Position numbers and translations under genes: made by a program. A DNA stretch of 64,000 bases from assembly GCA_023488455.1 (NCBI GenBank), contig JAMDDV010000038.1:21251-85250 (forward strand), given 5' to 3'. A model generated the notes under the pieces. The model searched no databases. It was not told the origin of the DNA and was given only the letters and a program-made list of their open reading frames with translations. The stretch is from Actinomycetota bacterium (GTDB taxonomy: Bacteria; Actinomycetota; Humimicrobiia; Hakubellales; JAMDDV01). Each line of letters begins with the position of its first letter. Positions within the stretch are counted from its first letter, which is position 1. Positions 41,973-50,988 of the stretch are shown in pieces.

Positions 41973-43226
41973 TTAGGTTGCTTTATTAAGAATAAGTTTG
42001 TTTTTTGCTGTAAACATGGATAAGATGAGCATTAGCAGTATTTCGAGGAAAAGGAATACCACGCATGCCACAAGTCCGATGAAAAGACTGCTATTTTTAT
42101 AAATTATTCCTACTATCAATGGTGCAAGAAGTGAACCCAATCCGCCAGAAGAGATAACAGTCGACATGGCTATTTCTTTGTTCGTAGTAAAATATTCGGA
42201 AGTAAGCGCTACTATATTTGGCCATATACCCGAATAGAAAAAACCGGCAAGCAGAAAAAATGTGATATTTAAGTATTTGTTTTGCACAAATAATCCTGCA
42301 AGCACAAATATTAACCCAAGGATACTTATTATGATTGTTAGTTTCAGTAGGTTAATTTTTTCTGAAAGAACCCCCACGATTAACCTGCCTACTGCTATGG
42401 CAAGCCAGTAAAATGATAAGACCTGGCCAGCTTCGAGGAGATTCAAACCTCTTTCAATCCTAAAAAAGGTCGGACCCCAGGCGTTTAACCCATCCTCGGA
42501 AGCTGTGTACATTAGCATTGCAAATGCTGATATAAAAAGTATTGAAATCATTGCCGGTGTCCACCCTAGGGTATTATTAGTCTTCATAGTGTTTTCATGT
42601 GATTTGATTTCAATAGCAGTTACTATTTTTAATCTGTAATTCAGACTTGTAATACAGAAGAATACAAAGTTAGTTAGAGTCAAAAAAGCCACGATGTAAT
42701 ATACAATATTCCAATTTAGGCCGATTTTTATGATTGTTGAACTAATATATGGGCCAATGAAGGCTCCGATTCCGAAAAACATCTGTGAGATGTTCATATA
42801 GTAACCTTCTCTTCCCTTATTTAATTCTGCAAGCATCGTGCATGCCATTATTTCGCTTAAACCCCCGCTGGTTCCAATTGCAAAGGATGATAGCAGGGCA
42901 AATATATAATTATTTGAAAAAGAAAAAACGATAATGAAAATAGTTTGTAATATGAGCGAGGTATTCAGGATAACGTATTTGGAAAAGTACTTTGAAAGAA
43001 CCCCGCCCAGAAAAGATCCTAGGACAAAACCGGTGAAAAAAAACGTATACACAAGCCCCATGTCCGAGACTTCCATTGATATGCTTTTACTTATTTCGAT
43101 CAATATTGGGCTCGCAATAGTGTAAGTTAGCGCAAAAACACCTAGAGTATAGAAAAGACTGAAGTTAAGAGATTTCTTATCAAATGTCCTTTTTTCTTTG
43201 TTAATAGAAGTATTGAGATTTAACAT
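41973..43226 (-). CDS. Major facilitator superfamily transporter
   Basis: A 417-residue protein with twelve predicted helices. The loop after helix 2 (GSFLGGVLSKYFSKYVIL) is the MFS motif A region, and YYMNISQMFFGIGAFIGPYIS in helix 5 is common in sugar-type MFS carriers (FucP/Fsr-like). The substrate cannot be predicted. It is convergent with the radical SAM gene and stands alone. Confidence 0.82.
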   Translation of the reverse strand: MLNLNTSINKEKRTFDKKSLNFSLFYTLGVFALTYTIASPILIEISKSISMEVSDMGLVYTFFFTGFVLGSFLGGVLSKYFSKYVILNTSLILQTIFIIVFSFSNNYIFALLSSFAIGTSGGLSEIMACTMLAELNKGREGYYMNISQMFFGIGAFIGPYISSTIIKIGLNWNIVYYIVAFLTLTNFVFFCITSLNYRLKIVTAIEIKSHENTMKTNNTLGWTPAMISILFISAFAMLMYTASEDGLNAWGPTFFRIERGLNLLEAGQVLSFYWLAIAVGRLIVGVLSEKINLLKLTIIISILGLIFVLAGLFVQNKYLNITFFLLAGFFYSGIWPNIVALTSEYFTTNKEIAMSTVISSGGLGSLLAPLIVGIIYKNSSLFIGLVACVVFLFLEILLMLILSMFTAKNKLILNKAT

Positions 43227-43396
43227 TATTATTTAAGCGTAATTTGGCATGGCTATTTTAACATGTGAAGATAGCGAAACCTTATCAATATTAATAAATT
43301 CTTTACCTATGAAAAATTGCGCCTCTAGCCTTGGGTTAAGAATATCTGTTAGTCTGTAAAAAACTTTGATCTTAGAGAGAAAAGGAATATCTGTAG

Positions 43397-43591
43397 AGAG
43401 GGGACATAAATGGATTTTTTGAGGAAAGGTCAAGTGAAGTACTGCCATTTCATAAGCATGGAAGATCAAAATATAAAGCTCTAAGAAGTGAATATGAATT
43501 AGATGAACTTGAGCATCCTTCAAAAGAACAAATCAATAAGATAATGCATATATTTCAAGACCACCATATAAATGCAAAATTGGTTGAATAA
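43397..43591 (+). pseudogene. C-terminal remnant of a glycyl-radical-enzyme activating protein
   Basis: A 64-codon open stretch with no start signal reads LPFHKHGRSKYKALRSEYEL followed by PSKEQINKIMHIFQDHHINAKLVE in separate short blocks, then TAA. This matches the C-terminal end of radical SAM glycyl-radical activases (LPFHxxGxSKYxALGxEY). The radical SAM core is missing upstream, where an in-frame stop lies. It is not a copy of the activase at 57238. The remainder of the 43227-43734 gap holds the ino1 promoter. Confidence 0.6.
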
Positions 43592-43620
43592 TATAAATTC
43601 GCTTTGATTAATAAATTATC

Positions 43621-43699
43621 TTGACAAAACTTAGTATCTATTAATATATTAGCCCAGGTTAAAAGTTGTTATGAATAAAAAAAAATATTGCCATGGCAA
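43621..43699 (+). promoter_or_regulatory. Promoter and 12-bp palindrome upstream of ino1
   Basis: TTGACA (43621-43626), 18 bases, then TATATT (43645-43650) make a plausible promoter. In the roughly 80-base leader the perfect palindrome TTGCCATGGCAA (43688-43699) may be an operator. AGAAGGAGAATCA before the ATG is the ribosome site. Confidence 0.55.
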
Positions 43700-43734
43700 G
43701 ACTAATGTATTTTTAAAATTAAGAAGGAGAATCA

Positions 43735-44805
43735 ATGAGTACAAAAGAAATTAGAGTAGCAATTACAGGAATTGGCAACTGCACAAGCCACGTCATTCAG
43801 GGACTTTATTATTACAAGGATGTTGCAGATAATAGTAAACCAATCTCAGGGCTTATGCACCCCGTCCTTGGCGGATATAAGATATTTGATGTAAAGCCAG
43901 TTGCTGCGTTTGATATTGACAGAAATAAGGTAGGCAAAGACATTGCTGAGGCTATATTTACAAAACCAAATAATGCAGCTGTTTTTGCCAAGGTTCCAAA
44001 TCTTGGGGTAAAGGTAAATATGGGCCCAGTATTAGACGGCGCACCTGACCATTTGAGGCAATTTTTTAATGTATATGATGAAATGAAGCCATCAGATGTG
44101 GTTAAAGTACTAAAGGATTCAGGTGCTGAAATTTTTGTGAATTTCATACCGACAGGATCAGCAAAAGCAGCTAGATTCTATGCCGACTGTGCGCTTGAAG
44201 CTGGCTGCGGCTACATCAATTGCATGCCGGAACTGATCGCAAGCGATGAAGCTTACCAGAAGAAATTTAAGGAAAAGACATTACCAATAATCGGTGATGA
44301 TGTTAAGAGCCAGGTGGGAGCCACTATATTGCACCGGGCTCTTGTCGATCTCTGCGAGAAAAGAGGGGTGAAAGTGAATAAGACATCTCAGTTAAATTTT
44401 GCTGGCAATACCGATTTCATAAATCTCGTGAAGCGCGGCGAGACAAAGGAGATGACCAAAGCCACTTCTGTTAGAAGCGTGCTCAGCAATAAAGATGCAG
44501 AGGTGTCAGTTGGATTTGGATATATTGGATTGCAAAAGGACAATAAAATATGCAGATTGTACGTTGAAGGTGAAAACTTTGGCGGTAATCCGATAACAAT
44601 TTTATGTGAATGCTCTATAGAGGATTCCGCGAATTCTGCAGGTGTGGTAATTGATGCAATTAGATATATGAAGCTGGCAATTGACAGAAAAATAGGCGGG
44701 GCGCTGATAGCGCCGAGCTCTTTTCTCATGAAACATCCACCTGTAAAACTATCAGATGAACAGGCGAGAGAGGATTGCGAGAAGTTCATCCAGGGTGGAG
44801 CCTAG
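43735..44805 (+). CDS. ino1: myo-Inositol-1-phosphate synthase
   Basis: A 356-residue protein of the inositol-3-phosphate synthase family, in the short prokaryotic size class. It has the NAD-binding start VAITGIGNCTSHVIQGL, FVNFIPTGSAKAARFYADCAL, PIIGDDVKSQVGATILHRAL and LNFAGNTDFINL, all signature regions. The enzyme converts glucose 6-phosphate to inositol 1(3)-phosphate through an NAD redox cycle. Actinobacteria and archaea use it for inositol lipids or solutes. It leads an operon with a PfkB kinase and an SIS isomerase; no inositol phosphatase is visible. Confidence 0.92.
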   Translation: MSTKEIRVAITGIGNCTSHVIQGLYYYKDVADNSKPISGLMHPVLGGYKIFDVKPVAAFDIDRNKVGKDIAEAIFTKPNNAAVFAKVPNLGVKVNMGPVLDGAPDHLRQFFNVYDEMKPSDVVKVLKDSGAEIFVNFIPTGSAKAARFYADCALEAGCGYINCMPELIASDEAYQKKFKEKTLPIIGDDVKSQVGATILHRALVDLCEKRGVKVNKTSQLNFAGNTDFINLVKRGETKEMTKATSVRSVLSNKDAEVSVGFGYIGLQKDNKICRLYVEGENFGGNPITILCECSIEDSANSAGVVIDAIRYMKLAIDRKIGGALIAPSSFLMKHPPVKLSDEQAREDCEKFIQGGA

Positions 44806-44812
44806 TTTAAAC

Positions 44813-45739
44813 ATGGGCGGACACCCAATAGAGATTGTAGCATTAGGTCATATATTAAACGAAAAGATAGTTTTTCCCGATAAGGTCATCTATCCTGTTC
44901 TTGGTAGTCCAGTTGCTTATTCATCGGTTTGTATGGCATACCTTGGCAGGAATGTAGGAATAGTTACCAAGATAGGGGAGGACTTCCCGAATAGCTTGCT
45001 AAGTGTATTCAGAGATGCTGGTGTTGATACGACTGGTCTTTATGTATCGGATTTTTCAACAAACAATGAACTTATATATGACGGATCCGGCAATAAGACC
45101 ATCAGATTTATAAGTAAGGCTGACTCCGTGAATTTCGATGATCTACCACACAAATATATGACAGCCGACATTTTTTACATCTGCCCCATGGACTACGAGG
45201 TGACACTTGAGAATATAAAGAAGATTAATTCTCTGCGAAAAGTTGTTGCCGTCGATCTGGGAGGATATGGCGGCGGTACATCCGATTCGCATCCGGATAT
45301 TAAGGATGGGCACGAGATAGAAGCCCTTTGTCCATTTGTTGATATCGCAAAGATTTCCAGTGAGGACCTTATGCATATTTTTGGAAATACAGAAAAAGAG
45401 GATGTCGCCAAAAAAATTATTGGGTGGGGTGCAAGAGTATGCGTGGTCACACTGGGGGCAAACGGTTCCTATCTAAGGTTTAAAAATAAAGATTATTATT
45501 TTCCGTCCTATCCGATAGAAAAGCTTGTAGATCAGACGGGTGCTGGCGACTGTTTTTGCGCAGGGTTTCTTTCCAGGTATGTTGAGGACAATGATCCAAT
45601 TGAATCTGTATTGTATGGTAATGCGACAGCTTCCTATATTGTTGAAAGGACAGGTGGAGTTATAAAAGAAAGAATGCCCGATCGCATCGAAGTAGAGAAA
45701 AGAGTCTCTTTAATAAAAAAGTTAAGTTTAATAAAGTAA
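44813..45739 (+). CDS. PfkB family carbohydrate kinase
   Basis: Start at ATG 44813, seven bases after the ino1 stop. The 308-residue ribokinase-fold protein has GHILNEKIVFPDK, NVGIVTKIGEDFPN and the C-terminal catalytic motif DQTGAGDCFCAGFLSRY with the anion-hole GAGD. Substrates in this family include ribose, fructose phosphates, nucleosides and inositol. Directly behind inositol-phosphate synthase, an inositol or sugar-phosphate kinase role is a reasonable guess. Confidence 0.85.
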   Translation: MGGHPIEIVALGHILNEKIVFPDKVIYPVLGSPVAYSSVCMAYLGRNVGIVTKIGEDFPNSLLSVFRDAGVDTTGLYVSDFSTNNELIYDGSGNKTIRFISKADSVNFDDLPHKYMTADIFYICPMDYEVTLENIKKINSLRKVVAVDLGGYGGGTSDSHPDIKDGHEIEALCPFVDIAKISSEDLMHIFGNTEKEDVAKKIIGWGARVCVVTLGANGSYLRFKNKDYYFPSYPIEKLVDQTGAGDCFCAGFLSRYVEDNDPIESVLYGNATASYIVERTGGVIKERMPDRIEVEKRVSLIKKLSLIK

Positions 45740-45812
45740 GGGTATCAAAAGATTAAAAATGAATAAAAATAAATAAACATAAATAAAAATAAAATTAAGC
45801 ATTAAGGGCGAA

Positions 45813-46415
45813 ATGGAAGATAAAATAATTGAATACATAAAAGAGGTTATTAATATTGAATTATCAGAGGCACAAAAATTACTTGATCGGTTAGATGACA
45901 GTTTTGTTTTAGCAGTGGAAAAGATTATTTCCATCAAGGGTAAAGTTATCATTACAGGTGTCGGGAAATCCGGCCATATAGGTAGTAAGATTGCTGCCAC
46001 TCTTGCTTCAACTGGAACCCCTTCCTTCTTTATGCATGCTGATGAAGCTCTGCATGGAGACAGCGGCATGGTAGAAAAAGATGATATAGTTATTGCGATT
46101 TCAAATTCTGGAGAGACTAAAGAGGTATTAGCTTTATACCCGACCCTGAAAGAAGTAGGTTGTTTTGTTATTTCCATAACTTCAAACCCAAAATCAACTA
46201 TGGCAAAAAATTCGGATCTCCATTTATGTATTGGATCGATCATTGAGGCTGATCATCTGGGTCTCGCTCCAACCACAAGTTCCACCGTAACCTTAATTCT
46301 GGGAGATGCACTGGCAATATCATTATCCAGGCTTAGGGGGTTTAATAAAGACAATTTTGCCTTATTCCATCCCGGGGGAGCATTAGGTAAGAGTCTTACG
46401 GGGAAAGAGTCATAA
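45813..46415 (+). CDS. SIS-domain sugar-phosphate isomerase (KpsF/GutQ-like, no CBS domains)
   Basis: A 200-residue protein matching only the SIS domain of arabinose-5-phosphate isomerases: ITGVGKSGHIGSKIAATLAS, MHADEALHGDSGMV, AISNSGETKEVL and LGLAPTTSSTVTLILGDAL. The C-terminal CBS pair of standard KdsD/GutQ (about 320 residues) is absent because the protein ends at GKSLTGKES. It would interconvert a ketose and aldose phosphate. The last gene of the ino1 operon; no KDO pathway genes are nearby. Confidence 0.85.
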   Translation: MEDKIIEYIKEVINIELSEAQKLLDRLDDSFVLAVEKIISIKGKVIITGVGKSGHIGSKIAATLASTGTPSFFMHADEALHGDSGMVEKDDIVIAISNSGETKEVLALYPTLKEVGCFVISITSNPKSTMAKNSDLHLCIGSIIEADHLGLAPTTSSTVTLILGDALAISLSRLRGFNKDNFALFHPGGALGKSLTGKES

Positions 46416-46538
46416 AAATAAGCGTTATTTTTCCTTAAACAATCTCACCTTTATTTAATTATTTTGTAACTATATCAGGACAAATCTGATAAATGCTTGC
46501 TATTGCTAATTTTGATACAATATGATCTATTAATAATT

Positions 46539-47759
46539 ATGAATAACATTCATCAATTAATTGAAAAATGCCCTGTCAATATAATCTATAAGGAGGGTGT
46601 CCTTAATCCCGCAAAGCTCATTGCGGGCGAATCTGGCTTATCAAAATATATTAGCTGGTTCCATATAGTCGAAGTTGTAGAGGACTTTAATATATTTCAC
46701 GGGAATGAATTATTAATCACCACTGGTTTTAACATAGGTGATGATCCAGACCTTCAGGTTGAATTACTGGAAAATTTGAGTAGAAAGAACCTCTCTGCTC
46801 TTTTGATAAAAAAAGGGTACTATATTACTGAGATATCGGACAAAGCTATAGAAAGATCAAATGAACTTTCCCTGCCCCTTTTTTCGATTGATATAAATGG
46901 AGATATCATTTCTATATCTCAGAAGTTATCCAGTTTTTTAATGCAATTTGACAAATGGGATTTAGCTTCATCGCTATTTAATGCATTGATTGAAAATAAA
47001 ATTATTAACAGCAAGGAAGCACTCGGAGATTTTAACTTGTTGGGTTTTGATAATTACCCAAGACATATCATAGTCAAGGTTGATGTAGAGAGTAACTCGA
47101 AATCTTGCAATATCAGTGTCGAACGGGAAACCAAAAGTAATAATATTTCTAATAAATTAATGGAACATTTCTTAAGTTATTTTGGCCATGAGATTCCAAT
47201 AATATTCAAAGGAGAATCAATAATTGCTTTAGTTCCCTGCAAAAATAATAAGAATGAAAGCATTTGGAAGTGGGCAAATACATTTTTGGAAAGCATTAAA
47301 GAAGAATTAACGGACTTTGATGTAAAAATTGGCGTAAGCAACTGTTTTACAGGACTTAACAACTTGGCGAAACACTTGGGAGAGGCTGAGTTAGCAATTG
47401 ATATTATGAGAAAGGTGAATACTAATTCAAATATTGGTTTTTTCTATAAGCTATTGCCTTATTATATGCTTACGGACTTAAAAAATACGGAATTAATTCA
47501 TGAGTATTTTTCACTCACCATTGAACCACTTTTAAATCATGATAAAAGATTTAATAATGATTTGTTTAATACTCTTAAAACTTTTATAAAAAATGATGGA
47601 AACATTTTAAACACTGCAAGAAAGCTGTTTATCCATAGGAATAGTTTGTATTATAGATTAAAGAAGATCAGGCAAATTTTAGATATCCAGTTGGATTCCT
47701 TTGAGGATAAATTTTTAGTTGATCTGGCCATGCGTCTTCATGACCTAAATTTACATTGA
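46539..47759 (+). CDS. PucR family transcriptional regulator
   Basis: Start set at ATG 46539 because the PucR-type N-terminal domain begins soon after; a TTG at 46497 would add 14 residues of no known match, and neither has a strong ribosome site. The 406-residue protein has an N-terminal purine-catabolism-like domain (HGNELLITTGFNIGD), a degenerate GGDEF-like middle and the C-terminal HTH_30 (DGNILNTARKLFIHRNSLYYRLKK). Its 3' end is one base from the convergent alanine dehydrogenase; AdeR, a PucR-family activator of ald in Bacillus, gives a precedent. Confidence 0.85.
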   Translation: MNNIHQLIEKCPVNIIYKEGVLNPAKLIAGESGLSKYISWFHIVEVVEDFNIFHGNELLITTGFNIGDDPDLQVELLENLSRKNLSALLIKKGYYITEISDKAIERSNELSLPLFSIDINGDIISISQKLSSFLMQFDKWDLASSLFNALIENKIINSKEALGDFNLLGFDNYPRHIIVKVDVESNSKSCNISVERETKSNNISNKLMEHFLSYFGHEIPIIFKGESIIALVPCKNNKNESIWKWANTFLESIKEELTDFDVKIGVSNCFTGLNNLAKHLGEAELAIDIMRKVNTNSNIGFFYKLLPYYMLTDLKNTELIHEYFSLTIEPLLNHDKRFNNDLFNTLKTFIKNDGNILNTARKLFIHRNSLYYRLKKIRQILDIQLDSFEDKFLVDLAMRLHDLNLH

Positions 47760-47760
47760 T

Positions 47761-48864
47761 TTAAAATGGCAGTTCACTAAATTCTAAATTATGAGCCTGA
47801 GCGACGCCCCTATTGGTAATCTTGCCTTCCCATATATTAATGCCTCTTTTGATAGCCTGATTCTTCTTTGCGGCTTCCACAATCCCTGAATTAACGATAT
47901 CAATTATGAATGGCAGGCTCGCACATGTCAGTGCCTTTGTTGATGTCTGTGGTACTGCACCCGGCATGTTCGAAACACAGTAATGAATTATATTGTTTTC
48001 GATAAATACAGGCTCACTATGCGTTGTGGGGCGGCTTGTTCCACAGCACCCTCCTTGATCTATCGATATGTCTACAATGACGCTACCAGGTTTCATCATC
48101 TTCAAATGTCTTCTGCTGATTAAGTGCGGCGCCCTGTTGCCAGGTATATATACAGAACAGATCAAAATATCGGTGTCGGGAATCAATTCATCGATAGCCA
48201 TATCGCTAGAGTACCTTATCACCGCTTCCCTTAGAATATCACTAAGATAACTCATTCGATTTAAATCTTTGTCAAATATCGTTACTTTTGCCCCCATTCC
48301 TATTGCCACCTTTGCAGCATTTGCACCTGCTATTCCTCCTCCAATTATCAGAACCTTCGCAGGTTCTACTCCAGGAAGTCCACCAATGAGTTTTCCGCTG
48401 CCTCCATATATAGTTTCAAGATAATTGGCAGCAATCTGTACAGAAAGTTTACCTGCCACCGCACTCATTGGCGCAAGAATTGGCAGAAACCCATTTTCAA
48501 GCTGAATGGTTTCATATGCTATAGCGATTATCTTTTTCTTCAATAAATCAAGGGTTAACTCTTTATCAGCAGCAAGGTGAAGAAATGTAAAGATTATTTG
48601 ATTATCCTTAATCATATCGCGCTCGATTTTAAGTGGTTCTTTAACCTTAATTATTATCTCAGCATCTTCGAAAATCTCTTTTGCATTTTTAATAATCTTT
48701 GCTCCAGCGTTCAAATACTGGTTATCAGAGAAACCGCTTCCTTCCCCAGATCCTTTTTGCACAAGAATTGTATGACCCAGGTTTGAGAGTTCCATCGCTC
48801 CCTCAGGGGTTAAAGCCACTCTTTTTTCATTGTTTTTTATTTCTTTCGGTACCCCAATTATCAT
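47761..48864 (-). CDS. ald: Alanine dehydrogenase
   Basis: A 367-residue protein, full length for the family: MIIGVPKEIKNNEKRVALTP, the IIKVKEPL strand, FLHLAADKELT, APMSAVAGKLSVQIAANYLE and the NAD motif VLIIGGGIAGANAAKVAIGMG, then DISIDQGGCCGTSRPTTHSEP. It converts alanine and NAD+ to pyruvate, ammonium and NADH, reversibly. It links carbon and nitrogen metabolism and may use ammonium imported by the Amt proteins. Confidence 0.95.
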   Translation of the reverse strand: MIIGVPKEIKNNEKRVALTPEGAMELSNLGHTILVQKGSGEGSGFSDNQYLNAGAKIIKNAKEIFEDAEIIIKVKEPLKIERDMIKDNQIIFTFLHLAADKELTLDLLKKKIIAIAYETIQLENGFLPILAPMSAVAGKLSVQIAANYLETIYGGSGKLIGGLPGVEPAKVLIIGGGIAGANAAKVAIGMGAKVTIFDKDLNRMSYLSDILREAVIRYSSDMAIDELIPDTDILICSVYIPGNRAPHLISRRHLKMMKPGSVIVDISIDQGGCCGTSRPTTHSEPVFIENNIIHYCVSNMPGAVPQTSTKALTCASLPFIIDIVNSGIVEAAKKNQAIKRGINIWEGKITNRGVAQAHNLEFSELPF

Positions 48865-48946
48865 AAGAAATGTTCTCCTTTTAAACTTTTGTGTTAATTT
48901 ACAAAATTATGTAGAAGAATTCATGTTATAAATGAAACAATATATT

Positions 48947-48963
48947 TTGTGCATATTGCACAA
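48947..48963. promoter_or_regulatory. Palindrome TTGTGCA-TAT-TGCACAA upstream of ald
   Basis: A perfect 7-3-7 inverted repeat lies 83 bases upstream of the ald start, in the divergent gap to the second ABC operon. It is a good candidate operator, perhaps for the PucR-type regulator at 46539. The owner is inferred. Confidence 0.45.
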
Positions 48964-49081
48964 TGACGTCCATAAATAAAATTATTAAAATTAACAAAAG
49001 CAAGGCGACTTTGTTATCTTAGATATTAGTTTTACAAAAAGAGGGCTATTATCAAATAGATCTAATTACATGATTGTGTGA

Positions 49082-49984
49082 TTGAATTTGGCAGAGCGGT
49101 TTATTCAAATAACAAGATTTAGAACGAGATTAAGAAAATATGGATGGGTATTTTTTATTTCACCTGCTTTCATATACCTGGTCTTAACCTCCGTCTATCC
49201 GCTGATAAATGCTCTCAGAATGGGATTTTTTAGGAGTGCTGGGGGTGAAGAAACCTTTATCGGGTTAACTTATTATATTGAGGTATTAAAAGATAAAGCT
49301 TTTTGGGGAGTCCTGTATAATTCTTTTTTCTTCACGTTTCTTTCCGTTATTTTCCATCTAATAATTGGGCTCATATTTGCAATCCTTTTAAATAGAAAAA
49401 TCAGAGGTAGGGATGTTTATAGATCATTGCAATTTATACCATGGTTATTTCCGGCCGTAGTGGCAAGCTCTATCTGGGTACTTATGTACCAGCCCCAATA
49501 TGGACTGGTGAATACTTTTTTTAATAAGATCGGTTTAGCTTTCCTTTCCTTTAACTGGCTTGGTGACCCTAAAACTGCACTCACTGCAGTGACCATCACT
49601 AACATCTGGACATGGTACCCCTTTTTCACGCTAATGATCCTGGCTGCCCTTCAGAACATTCCGGAAGAACTCTACGAGGCGGCCAGAATTGATGGAGGCG
49701 GGGATATGGCTCAGTTCTTGCATATCACGCTTCCATTGCTGAAACCGGTAATCATGACCACATCTCTTCTTGATACCATATGGACATTCAGGTTCTTTGA
49801 TATGATATGGGTGATGACCAAGGGTGGTCCGGTCAGAGCTTCGGAAATACTGCCTACATTTGTATATAAAACAGCATTTTTTGATTTTAACTTCAATAAG
49901 GCATCAGCAATCGGAGGAATAATGGTGATAATCATGCTGATTTTTAGTGTCATATATCTGAGATATTATATTTCCACGGAGTAA
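49082..49984 (+). CDS. Carbohydrate ABC transporter permease (MalF/UgpA-like)
   Basis: A 300-residue permease with six predicted helices: FFISPAFIYLVLTSVYPLIN, the ELYEAARIDGGGDMAQFLHI coupling loop and VMTKGGPVRASEILPTFVYK. The TTG start at 49082 has only a poor ribosome site, so initiation may be elsewhere nearby. It pairs with the permease encoded six bases downstream. In this operon the binding-protein gene comes after an aminotransferase, an unusual order. Confidence 0.9.
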   Translation: MNLAERFIQITRFRTRLRKYGWVFFISPAFIYLVLTSVYPLINALRMGFFRSAGGEETFIGLTYYIEVLKDKAFWGVLYNSFFFTFLSVIFHLIIGLIFAILLNRKIRGRDVYRSLQFIPWLFPAVVASSIWVLMYQPQYGLVNTFFNKIGLAFLSFNWLGDPKTALTAVTITNIWTWYPFFTLMILAALQNIPEELYEAARIDGGGDMAQFLHITLPLLKPVIMTTSLLDTIWTFRFFDMIWVMTKGGPVRASEILPTFVYKTAFFDFNFNKASAIGGIMVIIMLIFSVIYLRYYISTE

Positions 49985-49990
49985 CTTAAG

Positions 49991-50815
49991 ATGGCGATTA
50001 AATCAAAGAATACCGGCATTATAAGTCAGATGGTTTTAATAGTATTGATAATTTTGGTGTTAATACCTGTTGCCTACATGTTTTTAATAGCTCTGACCCC
50101 GCATAGAGAAATGTTTGTAAAATTTTTCCCCAGCATGATCACATTTGTGAATTTTGTTGATGTTTTACTGGATAAAGTGGAGATGCGCTACTATTTGAAC
50201 AGCTGGGTGGTCAGCATATTCACGGCGGTTCTAACAGTCATTCTCGCATCCCTTTCAGCCTACGGACTATCCAGATACTCGTTTAAAGCGCGTAACTGGT
50301 TCATAATAATTGCCCTGCTCACGCAGATGCTTCCAATGGAAGTCCTTGCCATCAGTTACTTTAGAATCATACAGAAGATGGGGTTATTTAACACATTGAC
50401 TGCTTTGATCCTGGTGGATACAACAATTACCGTACCATTTGTAATCCTGATGCTAAAGAGCATATTTGACGCGATACCCAAGGAGATAGAAGATGCTGCA
50501 ATGATAGATGGATGCTCAAGATTTTCCTCCTTTTTTAGGATTATACTTCCGCTTAACTGGGGAGGGATATTCGCTGCTTTTATATTTGCATTTTTGCAGG
50601 CTTATTCAGAGTTCCTGTACGCCCTGACGTTTACCAGCGATTACAGGGCTCAAACAGTGACCGTGGAGATTAGTAGGTTTATCGGTCAGTATTTAACTCA
50701 GTGGGAGAGGATGATGGCTACGGCTGCATTATTCAGTATACCAATTCTATTAATTTTCGCATTTACTCAACGAATCTTCTTAAAAGGATTAATAGCCGGA
50801 GCAGTTAAAGAGTAA
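49991..50815 (+). CDS. Carbohydrate ABC transporter permease (MalG-like)
   Basis: A 274-residue permease with six predicted helices and the coupling loop IPKEIEDAAMIDGCSRFSSF. The end IFLKGLIAGAVKE is the usual MalG-type C-terminus. As with the first importer, no ATPase is encoded in the operon. Confidence 0.92.
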   Translation: MAIKSKNTGIISQMVLIVLIILVLIPVAYMFLIALTPHREMFVKFFPSMITFVNFVDVLLDKVEMRYYLNSWVVSIFTAVLTVILASLSAYGLSRYSFKARNWFIIIALLTQMLPMEVLAISYFRIIQKMGLFNTLTALILVDTTITVPFVILMLKSIFDAIPKEIEDAAMIDGCSRFSSFFRIILPLNWGGIFAAFIFAFLQAYSEFLYALTFTSDYRAQTVTVEISRFIGQYLTQWERMMATAALFSIPILLIFAFTQRIFLKGLIAGAVKE

Positions 50816-50988
50816 TTGAAGTTCAACTATTAAGATTGTTTTTTTTGTAATTATGACCTGAGCACGAATATAAGGGGGGAGTAAATAAATGCACAGGGAT
50901 GAAGTAATGTAACAGGATGGAGGTGTATAAAGGTAAGAGTAATTAAGGTAAGAGTAATATTTAGGTATTAAAGTACAAGGAGGATTAT

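Noticed and set aside
43233..43523. A 96-codon minus-strand frame after the MFS gene
   Set aside because: The plus strand of its far part encodes a recognisable activase C-terminus, so the minus-strand frame is a shadow.
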